Assembly (NCBI GenBank): GCA_025055765.1 | Contig: JANWWS010000004.1 | Location: 185,478-249,477 of the forward strand | DNA length: 64,000 nt | Source of the DNA: Leptospiraceae bacterium | GTDB taxonomy: Bacteria > Spirochaetota > Leptospiria > Turneriellales > Turneriellaceae | Direction: 5' to 3' | Part shown: positions 8,550-17,387 of the stretch, one piece after another | Layout of the letters: every line of letters begins with the position of its first letter | Position numbering within the stretch: position 1 is the stretch's first letter | Position numbers and translations under genes: made by a program | Notes under the pieces: model-generated | What the model was told of the DNA's origin: nothing | Database searches by the model: none | Seen by the model: only the letters and a program-made list of their open reading frames with translations

Positions 8550-9149
8550 CTATTTCTTTTCTAATTCTGCGATGACCATCTCCGCAAGGATGTTAGCTTC
8601 TTCTATGAGAGAAGAGACGCGACGCGTGAAGTAGTTATACATGATAAGGGCAGGGATGGCCACCATAAGTCCAAGAGCCGTGGTAATCAAAGCCTCTTCA
8701 ATGCCACGCGTTAGTTGGCTACCTTGGTTGGTAGTAAAACCACTAAACGCTTTGATCATCCCCGTGACCGTACCTAGCAATCCTAACATGGGAGCAATCG
8801 AGCTAATGGTTCCCAGGGTAGGCAAATATCTCTCGAGAGTAGATAGTTCGCGAATTAAATCTTCACTTGCTAAACTTCTTAGATCAATATTACCCCCCCT
8901 TGCTTCAATAAGCACCCTTGACACGTTGTAAGCAGGATGATTGCGCAGTCGGCAAAACGCCATAGCCTCTTCATATTTTTTTTCCTGAAGATAGCGCAAA
9001 AGCTGCCGTTCTTCTTCTATGTTAATGGGCTTTAGCTGCCGCAACAAGAAATAGCTGCGCTCTAAAATAATAGCCAAGGCAATTACGGAGGAGAGTAAAA
9101 TTAAGGACACGATGATCCAATCGGGTATCCCCGCGATAAGTTGACTCAT
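8550..9149 (-). CDS. MotA/TolQ/ExbB proton-channel family protein
   Basis: The 199-residue protein has three hydrophobic helices. The C-terminal half carries the family pattern ISSIAPMLGLLGTVTGMI and a following helix EEALITTALGLMVAIPALI, both hallmarks of ExbB/TolQ. It forms the inner-membrane stator with ExbD. The gene is the first of a three-gene operon. An extended -10 promoter (TGCTATAAT on the minus strand) is 23 bases upstream of the ATG. It is divergent from the acyltransferase gene at 9.2 kb, so the 60-base gap probably holds both promoters. Confidence 0.92.
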   Translation of the reverse strand: MSQLIAGIPDWIIVSLILLSSVIALAIILERSYFLLRQLKPINIEEERQLLRYLQEKKYEEAMAFCRLRNHPAYNVSRVLIEARGGNIDLRSLASEDLIRELSTLERYLPTLGTISSIAPMLGLLGTVTGMIKAFSGFTTNQGSQLTRGIEEALITTALGLMVAIPALIMYNYFTRRVSSLIEEANILAEMVIAELEKK

Positions 9150-9172
9150 GGCCTACTTTTAGGTGATGGCGC

Positions 9173-9181
9173 ATTATAGCA
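9173..9181 (-). promoter_or_regulatory. Extended -10 promoter of the exbB operon
   Basis: The minus strand reads TGCTATAAT, a consensus extended -10 element with a perfect TATAAT. No -35 box is needed for this class and none is clear. The ExbB start codon is 23 bases downstream. Confidence 0.5.
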
Positions 9182-9211
9182 ACTAAAAATTGGCAACTAT
9201 TTGCTTAACGG

Positions 9212-10543
9212 TTGACAAACTATTTTCGTCAAGCACTAGATGCCATGAAAAAATTTTTTATCCCCCCCAAAAAAAGTTATGTTATACCCTTTCTAGCCTC
9301 TACTTTTTACTTCCCTTTACTAAAAATTATGAGAAACATACGAAGTATTGTTATCTCTGACGAAGATCGCGAGATGCTTAAAAACTACAAAAATAAAAGG
9401 CTTCTTTTTTTTAGCAACCACCCATCCACCTCGGAGCCACCTATCGTGTTTTATTTAAGTAAGATTGTGGGCGAACCCTTTTACTACATGGCTTCGCGAC
9501 AGGTCTTCAACTGGCAAGGAGGTGTAATGGGCTTTCTGATACGGCGGCTAGGAGCTTTCTCCGTTATTGCTGGTATCCCTGACCGAGAATCTTTAAAAAT
9601 GGCCCGCGAAATTCTCTCCCGGCCCAACGGAAAACTTGTTATTTTCCCCGAGGGTGAGCCAACAAGCGGGGAAAACGACAATCTCATGCCTTTCCAGCCA
9701 GGTGTAGCCCAATTAGGTTTTTGGGGTTTAGATGAGGCACGACAAAAGGATCCTGCCGCCGATATCGAGGTAGTCTATTGTTTTATGAAATACGTCATTG
9801 ATGTGCCACGCGAGACGATTTTGGCAGACCTAGAAAATTCCTTAAGCCGGCTTGAAAAAAGACTTGGGCTTGCGAAAAATAACAAACATATTTTGCACCG
9901 CTTTCTCACGGTAGGTCGTGTTTTATTAGAAAATGGAGAGAAAGAATACAAAATAACTCCCCCCCCAGAGGCTGACTTTGACTATCGAGTGGGAAGGCTA
10001 CGACATGCGATGCTGGATGGCATTGCCGAGCGACTTGGCATTAACCCCTACCACCCCCAGGATGACGCGATAACAAAATGGCGAAAGATCTTTGCCATTA
10101 TAGAACTCTTAGAACTAAATTACCCTGATCCCAAATTGCCTAAGGTTTCGAAAGCAGATGTCAAATGGGCCCATAAAGAGGCTAATCTAATCTTTGACTT
10201 TATTGTCATGAAACGGGATTACATCTTAAGCTATCCCAGCGCCGAAAGGCTCTATGAGTGGCTAGACCGCTTTGAATCATTTCTTTATAAGAAAATGCCC
10301 CGAGCTCTTGGTGGAGTTCCCTCCCATCTGCCGCGTAGAGCTCATTTGCTTTTTGCTAAACCCTTCCCCCTCTCACGCTATTATACCACCGATAGAAAAA
10401 AAAGAAAAGAGGCTGTAGAAAAGCTGACCCAAAACCTGCGACAGGAAATGGAATCTTTGCTCCAAAAGGCACAGCCCTTAACCCCTCCTCTATTCTCGCC
10501 TGAGGAGATCCAAAAGGTAAGAGAGGCTATTCGCGACCGCTAA
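9212..10543 (+). CDS. PlsC-type glycerolipid acyltransferase
   Basis: The acyltransferase core is visible: NHPSTSE (N69-E75, an HX4E variant of the usual HX4D), then a GIPDRES block and FPEG (145-148). Such enzymes acylate lysophosphatidic acid or related lipids at the inner membrane. The replacement of the catalytic Asp by Glu is unusual and may change activity. The remaining 270 residues are not recognised, making the protein about twice the size of a minimal PlsC. The start is uncertain: TTG at 9212 is the longest choice, ATG at 9245 (MKKFFIPPKK) is equally plausible; neither has a ribosome site. It converges on fabZ with no bases between the stops. Confidence 0.8.
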   Translation: MTNYFRQALDAMKKFFIPPKKSYVIPFLASTFYFPLLKIMRNIRSIVISDEDREMLKNYKNKRLLFFSNHPSTSEPPIVFYLSKIVGEPFYYMASRQVFNWQGGVMGFLIRRLGAFSVIAGIPDRESLKMAREILSRPNGKLVIFPEGEPTSGENDNLMPFQPGVAQLGFWGLDEARQKDPAADIEVVYCFMKYVIDVPRETILADLENSLSRLEKRLGLAKNNKHILHRFLTVGRVLLENGEKEYKITPPPEADFDYRVGRLRHAMLDGIAERLGINPYHPQDDAITKWRKIFAIIELLELNYPDPKLPKVSKADVKWAHKEANLIFDFIVMKRDYILSYPSAERLYEWLDRFESFLYKKMPRALGGVPSHLPRRAHLLFAKPFPLSRYYTTDRKKRKEAVEKLTQNLRQEMESLLQKAQPLTPPLFSPEEIQKVREAIRDR

Positions 10544-10559
10544 TTAGCGGCTAATTAGC
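10537..10559. repeat. Palindromic hairpin at convergent stop codons
   Basis: CCGCTAATTAGCGG (10537-10550) is a perfect palindrome overlapping both convergent stop codons. A second GCTAATTAGC follows at 10550-10559. Together they can form an 8-bp stem, GCTAATTA/TAATTAGC, with a 5-base loop. No T-run follows on either strand, so it is not a classic intrinsic terminator. Confidence 0.5.
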
Positions 10560-11032
10560 TTAGCTGGAACCATCGCAAATTCTAAATCACAGCGGCAGGT
10601 GATTTTCCCCTCAACACTTGCTTCTCCATGGGCTTGTACGCGTTTGGGAAGCCCTTTATTGTCTGTCTCTATGCCTGTTATTTTGACCTCTAGCCGCAAG
10701 ACATCTCCGGGCACAACAGGGCTTTCAAAGGTGCAATTGTTCACCTTGGAAAATACTCCCATCTTATCTTTGGCTTCCTGGGCTAGCTCCGGATTGTAAA
10801 GAGGTCCGTAAAGACCTGCCGTTTGGGCGAGGGCTTCAATTTGCAAAACCCCAGGCATAATTGGCGCCTCTGGAAAATGGCCATTAAAAAATGCCTCATT
10901 GGCCGTTACATTTTTTATGGCCACAATGCGGTTTTCTTCTAGTTCAATGACACGATCTACTAAGAGAAAGGGATATCGGTGGGGTAGGATTTCCTTGATT
11001 TTATTTATCTTAACAGGTACTTTAACTGGCAT
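10544..11032 (-). CDS. fabZ: 3-hydroxyacyl-ACP dehydratase FabZ
   Basis: The hot-dog fold dehydratase motif FNGHFPEAPIMPGVLQIEAL contains the catalytic His (H52) and Glu (E66, numbered from the chosen start). The N-terminus has the typical ILPHRYPFLLVDRV. It dehydrates beta-hydroxyacyl-ACP during type II fatty acid elongation in the cytoplasm. The frame extends seven codons further, but a Shine-Dalgarno GGAGGG lies five bases before ATG 11032, which fixes the start. In many Gram-negatives fabZ sits with lpxD/lpxA; here those are absent. It ends a minus-strand group with the SRPBCC protein, membrane protein and truA. Confidence 0.94.
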   Translation of the reverse strand: MPVKVPVKINKIKEILPHRYPFLLVDRVIELEENRIVAIKNVTANEAFFNGHFPEAPIMPGVLQIEALAQTAGLYGPLYNPELAQEAKDKMGVFSKVNNCTFESPVVPGDVLRLEVKITGIETDNKGLPKRVQAHGEASVEGKITCRCDLEFAMVPAKLISR

Positions 11033-11064
11033 ATTCCCTCCATGAGTACCCAATCTGAAAACCC

Positions 11065-11553
11065 TCAGGCAGCCGTCAGCTCAATTTTCCCATGAAGTTG
11101 TCCAAAGAGCTCACCTAAAACTTTTTGCCGGTAAGAAAATATGTGGTATAGCCTTTGCCTTACGAAGAGGCTATGGCTCGCTCTTCCTAAAATTCCAAAA
11201 GGAAGCTCGTAATAGACGAGGTCAATCATCTTTACCCCTTGTGGTATATCGAATAGTAGGTGCCGATGATGCCAGAAGGCATAGGGGCCCCTACGCTGCT
11301 CATCAATAAAGTAATAACCCTCTTTCATAGCTGTAATTTCGCTTAACCAATAGAGGGGGATACCCCAAAGGGGCTTTACCCGATAGGCAATAAGGAGCCC
11401 CGGATACATTTCCCGTATTTCTTCCGCCGGGGATAGGATGTGGAAATCCATATCAGGTGGGGTTATTTTAGTTAAATTTTCCGGACGGGAGATAAACTCC
11501 CAGAGTTCATGGCGGCCATGCTGCAGATGTTGCTCCACGCGTAAGATATACAT
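11065..11553 (-). CDS. SRPBCC-fold ligand-binding protein
   Basis: The 162-residue protein fits the START/SRPBCC fold in the COG4276-like group: an N-terminal strand with E7, then LWEFISRPENLTKITPP, a WLSEIT strand and a DEQRRGPYAFWHHRH segment. Members bind hydrophobic ligands or act as cyclase/dehydrase-like proteins in the cytoplasm. The ligand is unknown. It is 13 bases after the upstream membrane protein gene and 32 bases ahead of fabZ, so it probably belongs to the truA-membrane protein-SRPBCC-fabZ unit. Fatty-acid binding is a guess from context. Confidence 0.78.
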   Translation of the reverse strand: MYILRVEQHLQHGRHELWEFISRPENLTKITPPDMDFHILSPAEEIREMYPGLLIAYRVKPLWGIPLYWLSEITAMKEGYYFIDEQRRGPYAFWHHRHLLFDIPQGVKMIDLVYYELPFGILGRASHSLFVRQRLYHIFSYRQKVLGELFGQLHGKIELTAA

Positions 11554-11566
11554 ACCAAGTAAAATA

Positions 11567-12025
11567 CTAATCTTCGGCCTTACGGTCTTTTGTTTTTAAC
11601 AAGAGATAAAATAAAATAGTCCCCAAAGCGCTAAAACTTGCCCCCCACAGGGCAAAGTAGGTACTAGCTAAAAAGCTCTCTAACGACCTATACATCCAAC
11701 CAAAGGAAAATAACGCTCCCATCCCATAACTAGTACACTTGGGACACCGTGACCAATGTTGTAAAAGCAAGAGAAGACGGCCCCACAAGTTTTTATGAGA
11801 ACTTGCCACCAACCCTAAATAATGGGAGAGCTGCTCAAAATAACCTTTGTGGTGAAGGAATAAGTTTGTTATGGATAGGAAAGCTGTTCCAAATAACCAG
11901 ATGAAAAGTGTATTTTTGTTTAGGTAAACCCACAAAAGGGCCGTTTCCCAGCCAATTTCATTGGGTAAGAGAAGGCTTAAGATTATCAGAATCGAGAAAT
12001 GACGCAGTAAGGATCGCGGGCTCAT
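11567..12025 (-). CDS. Small integral membrane protein, truA-coupled
   Basis: This 152-residue protein has about four hydrophobic segments and a central CPKC pair (in HWSRCPKCTSYG) that could bind metal or form a disulphide. I do not recognise the family. The start is placed at ATG 12025, which overlaps the truA stop as ATGA, rather than at the longer in-frame codon at 12043. Coupling to truA is therefore likely. Neighbours suggest housekeeping rather than accessory function. Confidence 0.65.
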   Translation of the reverse strand: MSPRSLLRHFSILIILSLLLPNEIGWETALLWVYLNKNTLFIWLFGTAFLSITNLFLHHKGYFEQLSHYLGLVASSHKNLWGRLLLLLQHWSRCPKCTSYGMGALFSFGWMYRSLESFLASTYFALWGASFSALGTILFYLLLKTKDRKAED

Positions 12026-12828
12026 ATGTAGGGAGCTAACCAACGATAGGGAGGAATAAGTTCTTCCGGTGTTTCATACTCCTCATAGCGGGCCCTTAAA
12101 AAGCATAGTCCCTTGGCAGGCGCGGTTACCCCAGCAAGTAAGCGATTGCGACAGGAGAGGATTTGCCCCATATCCTCAACTTTTTTCTTGCCCTGACCAA
12201 TTTCCACGAGAGTTCCTGTTATAATTCGCACCATGTTGTGTAAAAAACCACTCCCTCGAAAATAAAGGTAAACAAAGGGAGGGATTTTGATCACCTCAAG
12301 TTTGTCTAACCTGCGGCGTGTTTTCTCACCCATTTTTGCGTATACAGCAGGGGTAAAGGCAGCAAAATCCCTTTCCCCCAGCAACATTTGCGCCGCTTGT
12401 TGCATTTTGTCGACATCGAGATCCTGGCGGATCCAATGGCACCAGCTCGCCCCCAAAACCATACGATAAGGGGTATTCAAGAGACAATAAAGATACTCTC
12501 GTGCCAAGCAGGAAAAGCGCGCATGAAAACTGTCACTTACCTTTGCTCCATGAATTATACTAAGGTCTTGCGGTAAGAGGCTGTTGACACCATAAATTAA
12601 TTTTGGCAAGTTTATGTCATTTTCGGACAACGGTGTCCTCAAATGGATTACTTGTCCTAGTGCATGCACTCCGCTATCCGTGCGCCCTGCCGCATAAATG
12701 CGCACAGCATGGCGCAGAATGATCGAGAAAGCCCTTTCAAGTTCGCATTGCACTGTGCGGCCATGTTTTTGACGTTGGAAACCTACAAAACCTTCGCCTG
12801 AGTATTGGACCGTAAAGGCAAGCTTCAA
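12022..12828 (-). CDS. truA: tRNA pseudouridine(38-40) synthase TruA
   Basis: The catalytic aspartate motif AAGRTDSGVHALGQ (D51) and the C-terminal RGSGFLHNMVRIITGTL block identify TruA, which converts uridines 38-40 of the tRNA anticodon stem to pseudouridine. Length (268 residues) is normal. The only initiation codon that gives the usual N-terminus KLAFTVQYSGEGF is TTG at 12828; there is no ATG in frame nearby and no clear ribosome site. The gene is divergent from ftsH and couples to the downstream membrane protein by an ATGA overlap. Confidence 0.93.
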   Translation of the reverse strand: MKLAFTVQYSGEGFVGFQRQKHGRTVQCELERAFSIILRHAVRIYAAGRTDSGVHALGQVIHLRTPLSENDINLPKLIYGVNSLLPQDLSIIHGAKVSDSFHARFSCLAREYLYCLLNTPYRMVLGASWCHWIRQDLDVDKMQQAAQMLLGERDFAAFTPAVYAKMGEKTRRRLDKLEVIKIPPFVYLYFRGSGFLHNMVRIITGTLVEIGQGKKKVEDMGQILSCRNRLLAGVTAPAKGLCFLRARYEEYETPEELIPPYRWLAPYI

Positions 12829-12914
12829 GCTGAGCCATTGTTTTAAAAAGAGGTTTAGCTGAAAATTTTTTTTGACTAATTGTACGCCTTTACCTGGCTA
12901 GCCCTGCTGGGAAA

Positions 12915-12943
12915 AATGGCTTAATGAGCCATTCTTGTATAAT
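12915..12943 (+). promoter_or_regulatory. ftsH promoter with palindrome at the -35 position
   Basis: A perfect TATAAT at 12938-12943 lies 19 bases before the ftsH ATG. In place of a -35 box there is an inverted repeat AATGGCT-TAATG-AGCCATT (12915-12933), ending four bases before the -10. The geometry suggests an operator or activator site. The ribosome site AAGGAAAG follows just before the ATG. Confidence 0.5.
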
Positions 12944-12962
12944 TTAAACGCAAGGAAAGTCT

Positions 12963-14909
12963 ATGAATCGCAGCGCAAAAAATATTGCCTTGATTTTGTT
13001 AATAGTGGTGTTAAGCGCACTCATGTACCAAATGGTAAGGGGAGAGCAGGTACGTACCGAGGACATCCCCTACTCTCAGTTCTTAAACAAAGTAGAGGCA
13101 AGAAAAATCATGACCACACCGAGCGAGCCTCTCGTTATCCAGGGTTCCACGATCACAGGAAAATACCGGGCGGAAAATAATGAACTCGTGGCCTTCCGTA
13201 CCTACATTCCCTACAGTGACCCTTTTCTATTGGAATTCTTACGCAAGCACCGGGTAAGCTATTTTAAAGGCACCCCTCAAGAGGAAAGCATTTTTTGGCG
13301 ATCGCTGCTTGGCATTTTGCCCTGGCTTCTTGTGTTAGGCTTTATTTGGTTTATGATGGTCCGTCAAATCCAGAGCACAGGCAACCGGGCTATGACCTTT
13401 GGTAGGGCGCGTGCCAAACTTAACGCCGATATGAAAAATAAGGTGAAATTTGAGGATGTTGCCGGCGTCGAAGAAGCAAAACAAGAACTTCAGGAAGTAG
13501 TAGATTTCTTAAAAAATCCCAAGAAGTTTCAAGCAATGGGAGCCAAAATACCCAAGGGTGTGTTGCTAGTAGGACCCCCTGGTACAGGAAAGACCCTTTT
13601 AGCACGGGCTGTAGCTGGTGAGGCTGGTGTGCCTTTTTTTTCGATATCAGGTTCTGATTTCGTGGAAATGTTTGTTGGCGTTGGCGCAAGTCGTGTAAGG
13701 GATTTGTTTTCCCAGGCTAAACGCAACGCCCCCTGTATTGTATTTATTGATGAAATTGACGCGGTGGGGCGGCTGCGCGGGGCAGGTCTAGGAGGAGGCC
13801 ACGACGAACGAGAACAAACTCTAAACCAATTGCTTGTGGAAATGGATGGGTTTGAAGAAAACGAAGGGGTTATCGTACTTGCTGCTACTAACCGGCCTGA
13901 TGTATTAGATCCCGCATTGCTTCGGCCTGGAAGATTTGACCGGCAAGTGGTCGTCGATGTCCCAGATGTCACTGGCCGGGAAAAAATCTTACAAATTCAT
14001 GCGCGAAAAGTACCCCTCGCTCCTGATGCTGATCTCGCTGTGGTAGCTAAAGGCACACCGGGCTTTACGGGGGCTGATCTAGCCAATTTAATTAATGAAG
14101 CAGCCCTTCTTGCTGCCCGGGCAGATCGCAAGAAAGTAACCATGCAAGATCTAGAAGAAGCGCGTGACAAAGTGCTTATGGGTCCTGAGCGCAAATCTTT
14201 CTACATATCCCCAGAAGAGAAAAGGGTTATCGCTTACCACGAAGCAGGCCATGCACTTTTGGGAGAACTTTTGGAATATGCAGAGCCCATCCACAAAGTC
14301 ACCATTATACCGAGGGGAAAGGCCTTGGGGCTCACACAATACTTACCCGAACAAGAAAAACATATGCGTAGTAAGAATTTTTGGCTAGATGAAATTACCG
14401 TACTTTTAGGAGGGCGCCTTGCAGAAGATCTGATTTTTCACGATGTTACCACCGGAGCAAGCAATGATATCGAACGGGCCACCGCTATTGCCCGTAAGAT
14501 GGTCATGGAATGGGGAATGTCCGAGCGTATAGGTCCTATACGCCTTTCCGGACATGACGCGGGAGCTGTCTTTTTAGGACGCGACTATGTTAAACCCGTG
14601 GATCATTCCGAAGAGTACGCTCGGCTGGTAGATGAAGAAGTGAAAAAAATTATTGACTCTTCTTTAGAGCGCGGGCGCAGTTTGCTTAAAAAACACATGA
14701 AAGCATTAGAGGCAATTGCCCAAGCTCTTTTGGAACGAGAGGTCATCACTGGAGAAGAGTTGCGTCAAATCATTCAAGGCAAATCACTTCCACCAAAAAA
14801 CCCAGAAGGAACGGCCACGGCTCAGCTACCTGGAGAAAAGAAAACTCGCAAAAGGGCAGAGCAAACAGATAAAGTGACTGGCCTAGGAGGGGTGCAACCT
14901 GCCTCGTAA
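12963..14909 (+). CDS. ftsH: ATP-dependent zinc metalloprotease FtsH
   Basis: FtsH degrades membrane and regulatory proteins at the inner membrane as a hexamer. Two membrane helices (about 7-24 and 114-132) flank a periplasmic domain. The AAA module has Walker A GPPGTGKT (204-211), Walker B VFIDEIDA (260-267) and the second region of homology [18 protein letters not shown]. The protease site has HEAGH (426-430) and the third zinc ligand in GASND (D502). The C-terminal tail is Lys/Pro-rich. Length (648) is normal. AAGGAAAG precedes ATG 12963. Its last 11 bases contain the probable start codon of the next gene. Confidence 0.97.
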   Translation: MNRSAKNIALILLIVVLSALMYQMVRGEQVRTEDIPYSQFLNKVEARKIMTTPSEPLVIQGSTITGKYRAENNELVAFRTYIPYSDPFLLEFLRKHRVSYFKGTPQEESIFWRSLLGILPWLLVLGFIWFMMVRQIQSTGNRAMTFGRARAKLNADMKNKVKFEDVAGVEEAKQELQEVVDFLKNPKKFQAMGAKIPKGVLLVGPPGTGKTLLARAVAGEAGVPFFSISGSDFVEMFVGVGASRVRDLFSQAKRNAPCIVFIDEIDAVGRLRGAGLGGGHDEREQTLNQLLVEMDGFEENEGVIVLAATNRPDVLDPALLRPGRFDRQVVVDVPDVTGREKILQIHARKVPLAPDADLAVVAKGTPGFTGADLANLINEAALLAARADRKKVTMQDLEEARDKVLMGPERKSFYISPEEKRVIAYHEAGHALLGELLEYAEPIHKVTIIPRGKALGLTQYLPEQEKHMRSKNFWLDEITVLLGGRLAEDLIFHDVTTGASNDIERATAIARKMVMEWGMSERIGPIRLSGHDAGAVFLGRDYVKPVDHSEEYARLVDEEVKKIIDSSLERGRSLLKKHMKALEAIAQALLEREVITGEELRQIIQGKSLPPKNPEGTATAQLPGEKKTRKRAEQTDKVTGLGGVQPAS

Positions 14910-15837
14910 GAAGAGTATTATTTTACTTTTCCTTGATGGTGTTGGCCTCGGTTTAAGAGATACCTCACGCAATCCCTTCGCTCGCTTTAAGAATATTTTT
15001 TTTAGAGCCCACGGTGGGGGAGAGTTTATTGTTCCCGGCATTTTAGTCGAAACCGACGCCGCCATGGGGGTTGAAGGTTTACCGCAGTCCGCCACTGGTC
15101 AGACTGCTCTCTTTACTGGTTATAACGCACCCAAGATTTTGGGTCGCCATATGACAGGTTTCCCTACGGCCTCTCTGAGACCTTATCTACTTGAAAAATC
15201 CATTTTGCGTATTCTCAAAGAACACGGCTATAAAGCAACCCTACTTAATTCGTATTCTAAAGAATATCTGGAGAAAATCAACTCCCCTCGTGGTATGCGT
15301 CTGCAATCGGCTTCATCGCTTGCGCAAAAAGCCACGCAAGACCCCTTTTTTACCATTGAAGATTATATCGCTGGTCGAAGCCTCTATATGGATCTCACTA
15401 ATTGGTTCCTCAGAGCACAAGGGTACAAGCTTCCTATGGTGAATCCCAAAATCAATGGGCGAAAGCTAGCAAAGCTAGCAAGAGCATATGACTTTGTTAT
15501 CTTTGAGTATTTCTTTACAGATAAAGCGGGGCATAGCCAATCTTTTGCTGCCTCGAAAAGAATTATTGCCCATATTGATGGCTTTCTCGAGGGAATTTGG
15601 GAGGAACTAGATCCCCAACTACAGACCATTATAGTAGCTACCGATCACGGCAACCTTGAGGATCTATCGACAAATCTACACACACCAAACCCTGTGGCTA
15701 CGATCCTCTATGGCGAGTTTGCCAGTAAACTCCACAGCAAAATTGCAAAACTATATGACATCCCTCGCGCGATTTATGAGATCTTTTCCTTACCCTTTGA
15801 TGAAAACTTCTTTCCGCAAAAAAAAGCTTTTCTATAA
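14899..15837 (+). CDS. Alkaline-phosphatase-superfamily metalloenzyme (iPGM-like), probable CTG start
   Basis: The first in-frame ATG (15064) would remove the N-terminal metal-binding strand. The frame is open back to 14887, and that region encodes [14 protein letters not shown], the superfamily's first strand with its metal-ligand Asp (D13). The only suitable initiator is CTG 14899, with a strong AGGAGG at 14885-14890 eight bases upstream, inside ftsH. Other active-site pieces are [12 protein letters not shown] (S64/T66, nucleophile region), DxxxH (D208, H212), TDHGN (D249, H250) and H261. At 312 residues it resembles compact phosphoglycerate-mutase-like metalloenzymes. Substrate is unknown. 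Translation is presumably coupled to ftsH. Confidence 0.8.
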   Translation: MPRKKSIILLFLDGVGLGLRDTSRNPFARFKNIFFRAHGGGEFIVPGILVETDAAMGVEGLPQSATGQTALFTGYNAPKILGRHMTGFPTASLRPYLLEKSILRILKEHGYKATLLNSYSKEYLEKINSPRGMRLQSASSLAQKATQDPFFTIEDYIAGRSLYMDLTNWFLRAQGYKLPMVNPKINGRKLAKLARAYDFVIFEYFFTDKAGHSQSFAASKRIIAHIDGFLEGIWEELDPQLQTIIVATDHGNLEDLSTNLHTPNPVATILYGEFASKLHSKIAKLYDIPRAIYEIFSLPFDENFFPQKKAFL

Positions 15838-15863
15838 GACCACCTGTACAATAGCACGGCATT

Positions 15864-17387
15864 ATGCGGGTAGCCATTATAGATGTTGGCTCAAACAATA
15901 TAAAACTTGAGGTTTTTGAAATTGACGAAAAAGGTAATTCCCAACTGATCTATGATGAAAAAGTTGCTGCCCGCCTGGGCCATGATGTCTTTGTTCACCG
16001 GAAACTAAACCCCAAAAATATGGAAATAGCGATCGAAGGACTCAAAAACATTGCTCGTATTTTAAAATCCTTACAAGTGGAGAGGACCTTTGCGCTGGGC
16101 ACAGCTGCCCTACGAGAGGCAGACAGCCAGGAGTTTGTTACAAGAGCACGGAAAGAAACAGGTATTAAAATTAGGGTTATTTCTGGTATTGAGGAAGCTC
16201 GGCTCGTCCACAACGCTGTTTTAGCCTATACCCCTTTTGAAGGGCGCACTTTTTTCTTAAACGACATTGGGGGAGGCTCTACTGAAATTTCCGTGAGTAA
16301 CGGAAAGCTTCTTTTTGTAGAAAGTCTTAGGCTGGGAACAGTCCGCCTAAAAGAACTATTTGCTAGCGCAAGAGACGACAAAGAAGCTTACCAAATGATG
16401 GAAAGATATGTGGACAAGATCTTAGCCCCTTATTTGGGAGAACTTCTCCGTCATAAGATAGATATGGGTATTTCCACAGGAGGTACTGCTCGCAATTTAT
16501 GTGAGATCGTACGCTCAAATGGAGGTACTAAGGAAGAAGAAAAGGGTATCCCTGTACTTTATACTCGAGACTTAAAGGATTTAGTCTCTCAAATGAAAAA
16601 AATGACTCCCAAAGAAATCCTCAAGCTTCAGGGACTTGATAGCGCACGAGCGGATATTATTGTACCTGGTGGAATTTTACTCTTAGGCTTATTACAAAAT
16701 CTTCGAATCGACCGTTCCCTAGTTTCTAATAGGGGACTAAGAGATGGTGCTTTAATTGATTACATTTACCACAAGGTTAACAAGAAAATCTATCAGGAAA
16801 GACAAAATGAATACCGCAAAAGGGGTCTGGAAATTATCAGCAATAAATATAACATAGACAAAAAACATGCAGAACAAACAGCTAAGTTAGCTCTTATGCT
16901 ATTCCGAATCTTAAAAGCCTTGCACAACCTACCTCAAAAATACGAAGAAATTCTCTATGGAGCAGCCCTACTTCACGACACAGGACGCATCATCGATTAC
17001 GCGAACCATCATAAACATTCCCAGTACCTCATACAAAATTCTGCTATTTTGGGATTTAGTGATCACGAAAAAACACTAATGGCTTTAATAGCCCGATACC
17101 ATCGCAAAAGCATGCCTAAGAGCACTCACATAGAATTCCAAACCCTTTCACCACCGGAACAGCAAGTGGTAACTAAGTTAGCCGCCTTGTTGCGCCTTGC
17201 CGATTCTTTAGATCGCAGCTATAGCTCGTCTGTTAAGAACATCACCGTCAAAAATCTATCCTCAGATAAGGTACATTTGGTAGTGGAAGGACGGGGAGAT
17301 CTTGCCTTGGAGCTTTGGAGTGTCGAAAAGAAAAAAGATTTTTTTGAGAAAACATTTGGGCGACGGCTGAAGGTAGAAAAAGTATGA
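15864..17387 (+). CDS. Ppx/GppA phosphatase with C-terminal HD domain
   Basis: Ppx/GppA enzymes hydrolyse polyphosphate or pppGpp. The ASKHA-fold N-terminus shows the phosphate loop DVGSNNIKLEV (7-17), catalytic GIEEARL (E109/E110) and DIGGGST (134-140). A C-terminal HD-type helical domain contains LLHDTGR (H371-D372) and NHHKHSQY. Length (507) matches the long exopolyphosphatase form. The first Gly/Thr pair is modified (usual DxGSNS/T), but the rest is intact. No ribosome site is seen; TACAAT at 15847 could be a -10 box. hslO overlaps its stop as ATGA. Confidence 0.92.
   Translation: MRVAIIDVGSNNIKLEVFEIDEKGNSQLIYDEKVAARLGHDVFVHRKLNPKNMEIAIEGLKNIARILKSLQVERTFALGTAALREADSQEFVTRARKETGIKIRVISGIEEARLVHNAVLAYTPFEGRTFFLNDIGGGSTEISVSNGKLLFVESLRLGTVRLKELFASARDDKEAYQMMERYVDKILAPYLGELLRHKIDMGISTGGTARNLCEIVRSNGGTKEEEKGIPVLYTRDLKDLVSQMKKMTPKEILKLQGLDSARADIIVPGGILLLGLLQNLRIDRSLVSNRGLRDGALIDYIYHKVNKKIYQERQNEYRKRGLEIISNKYNIDKKHAEQTAKLALMLFRILKALHNLPQKYEEILYGAALLHDTGRIIDYANHHKHSQYLIQNSAILGFSDHEKTLMALIARYHRKSMPKSTHIEFQTLSPPEQQVVTKLAALLRLADSLDRSYSSSVKNITVKNLSSDKVHLVVEGRGDLALELWSVEKKKDFFEKTFGRRLKVEKV

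Noticed and set aside
9212..9217. Consensus TTGACA at the start of the acyltransferase gene, read as a -35 box
   Set aside because: At 17-18 bases the next hexamer is ACTAGA/CTAGAT, a poor -10, and it would leave no leader before ATG 9245. It may just be the TTG start codon.
13529..13972. Minus-strand ORF of 147 codons inside ftsH
   Set aside because: Serine/threonine/arginine-rich shadow of the FtsH AAA domain; no ribosome site or recognisable fold.
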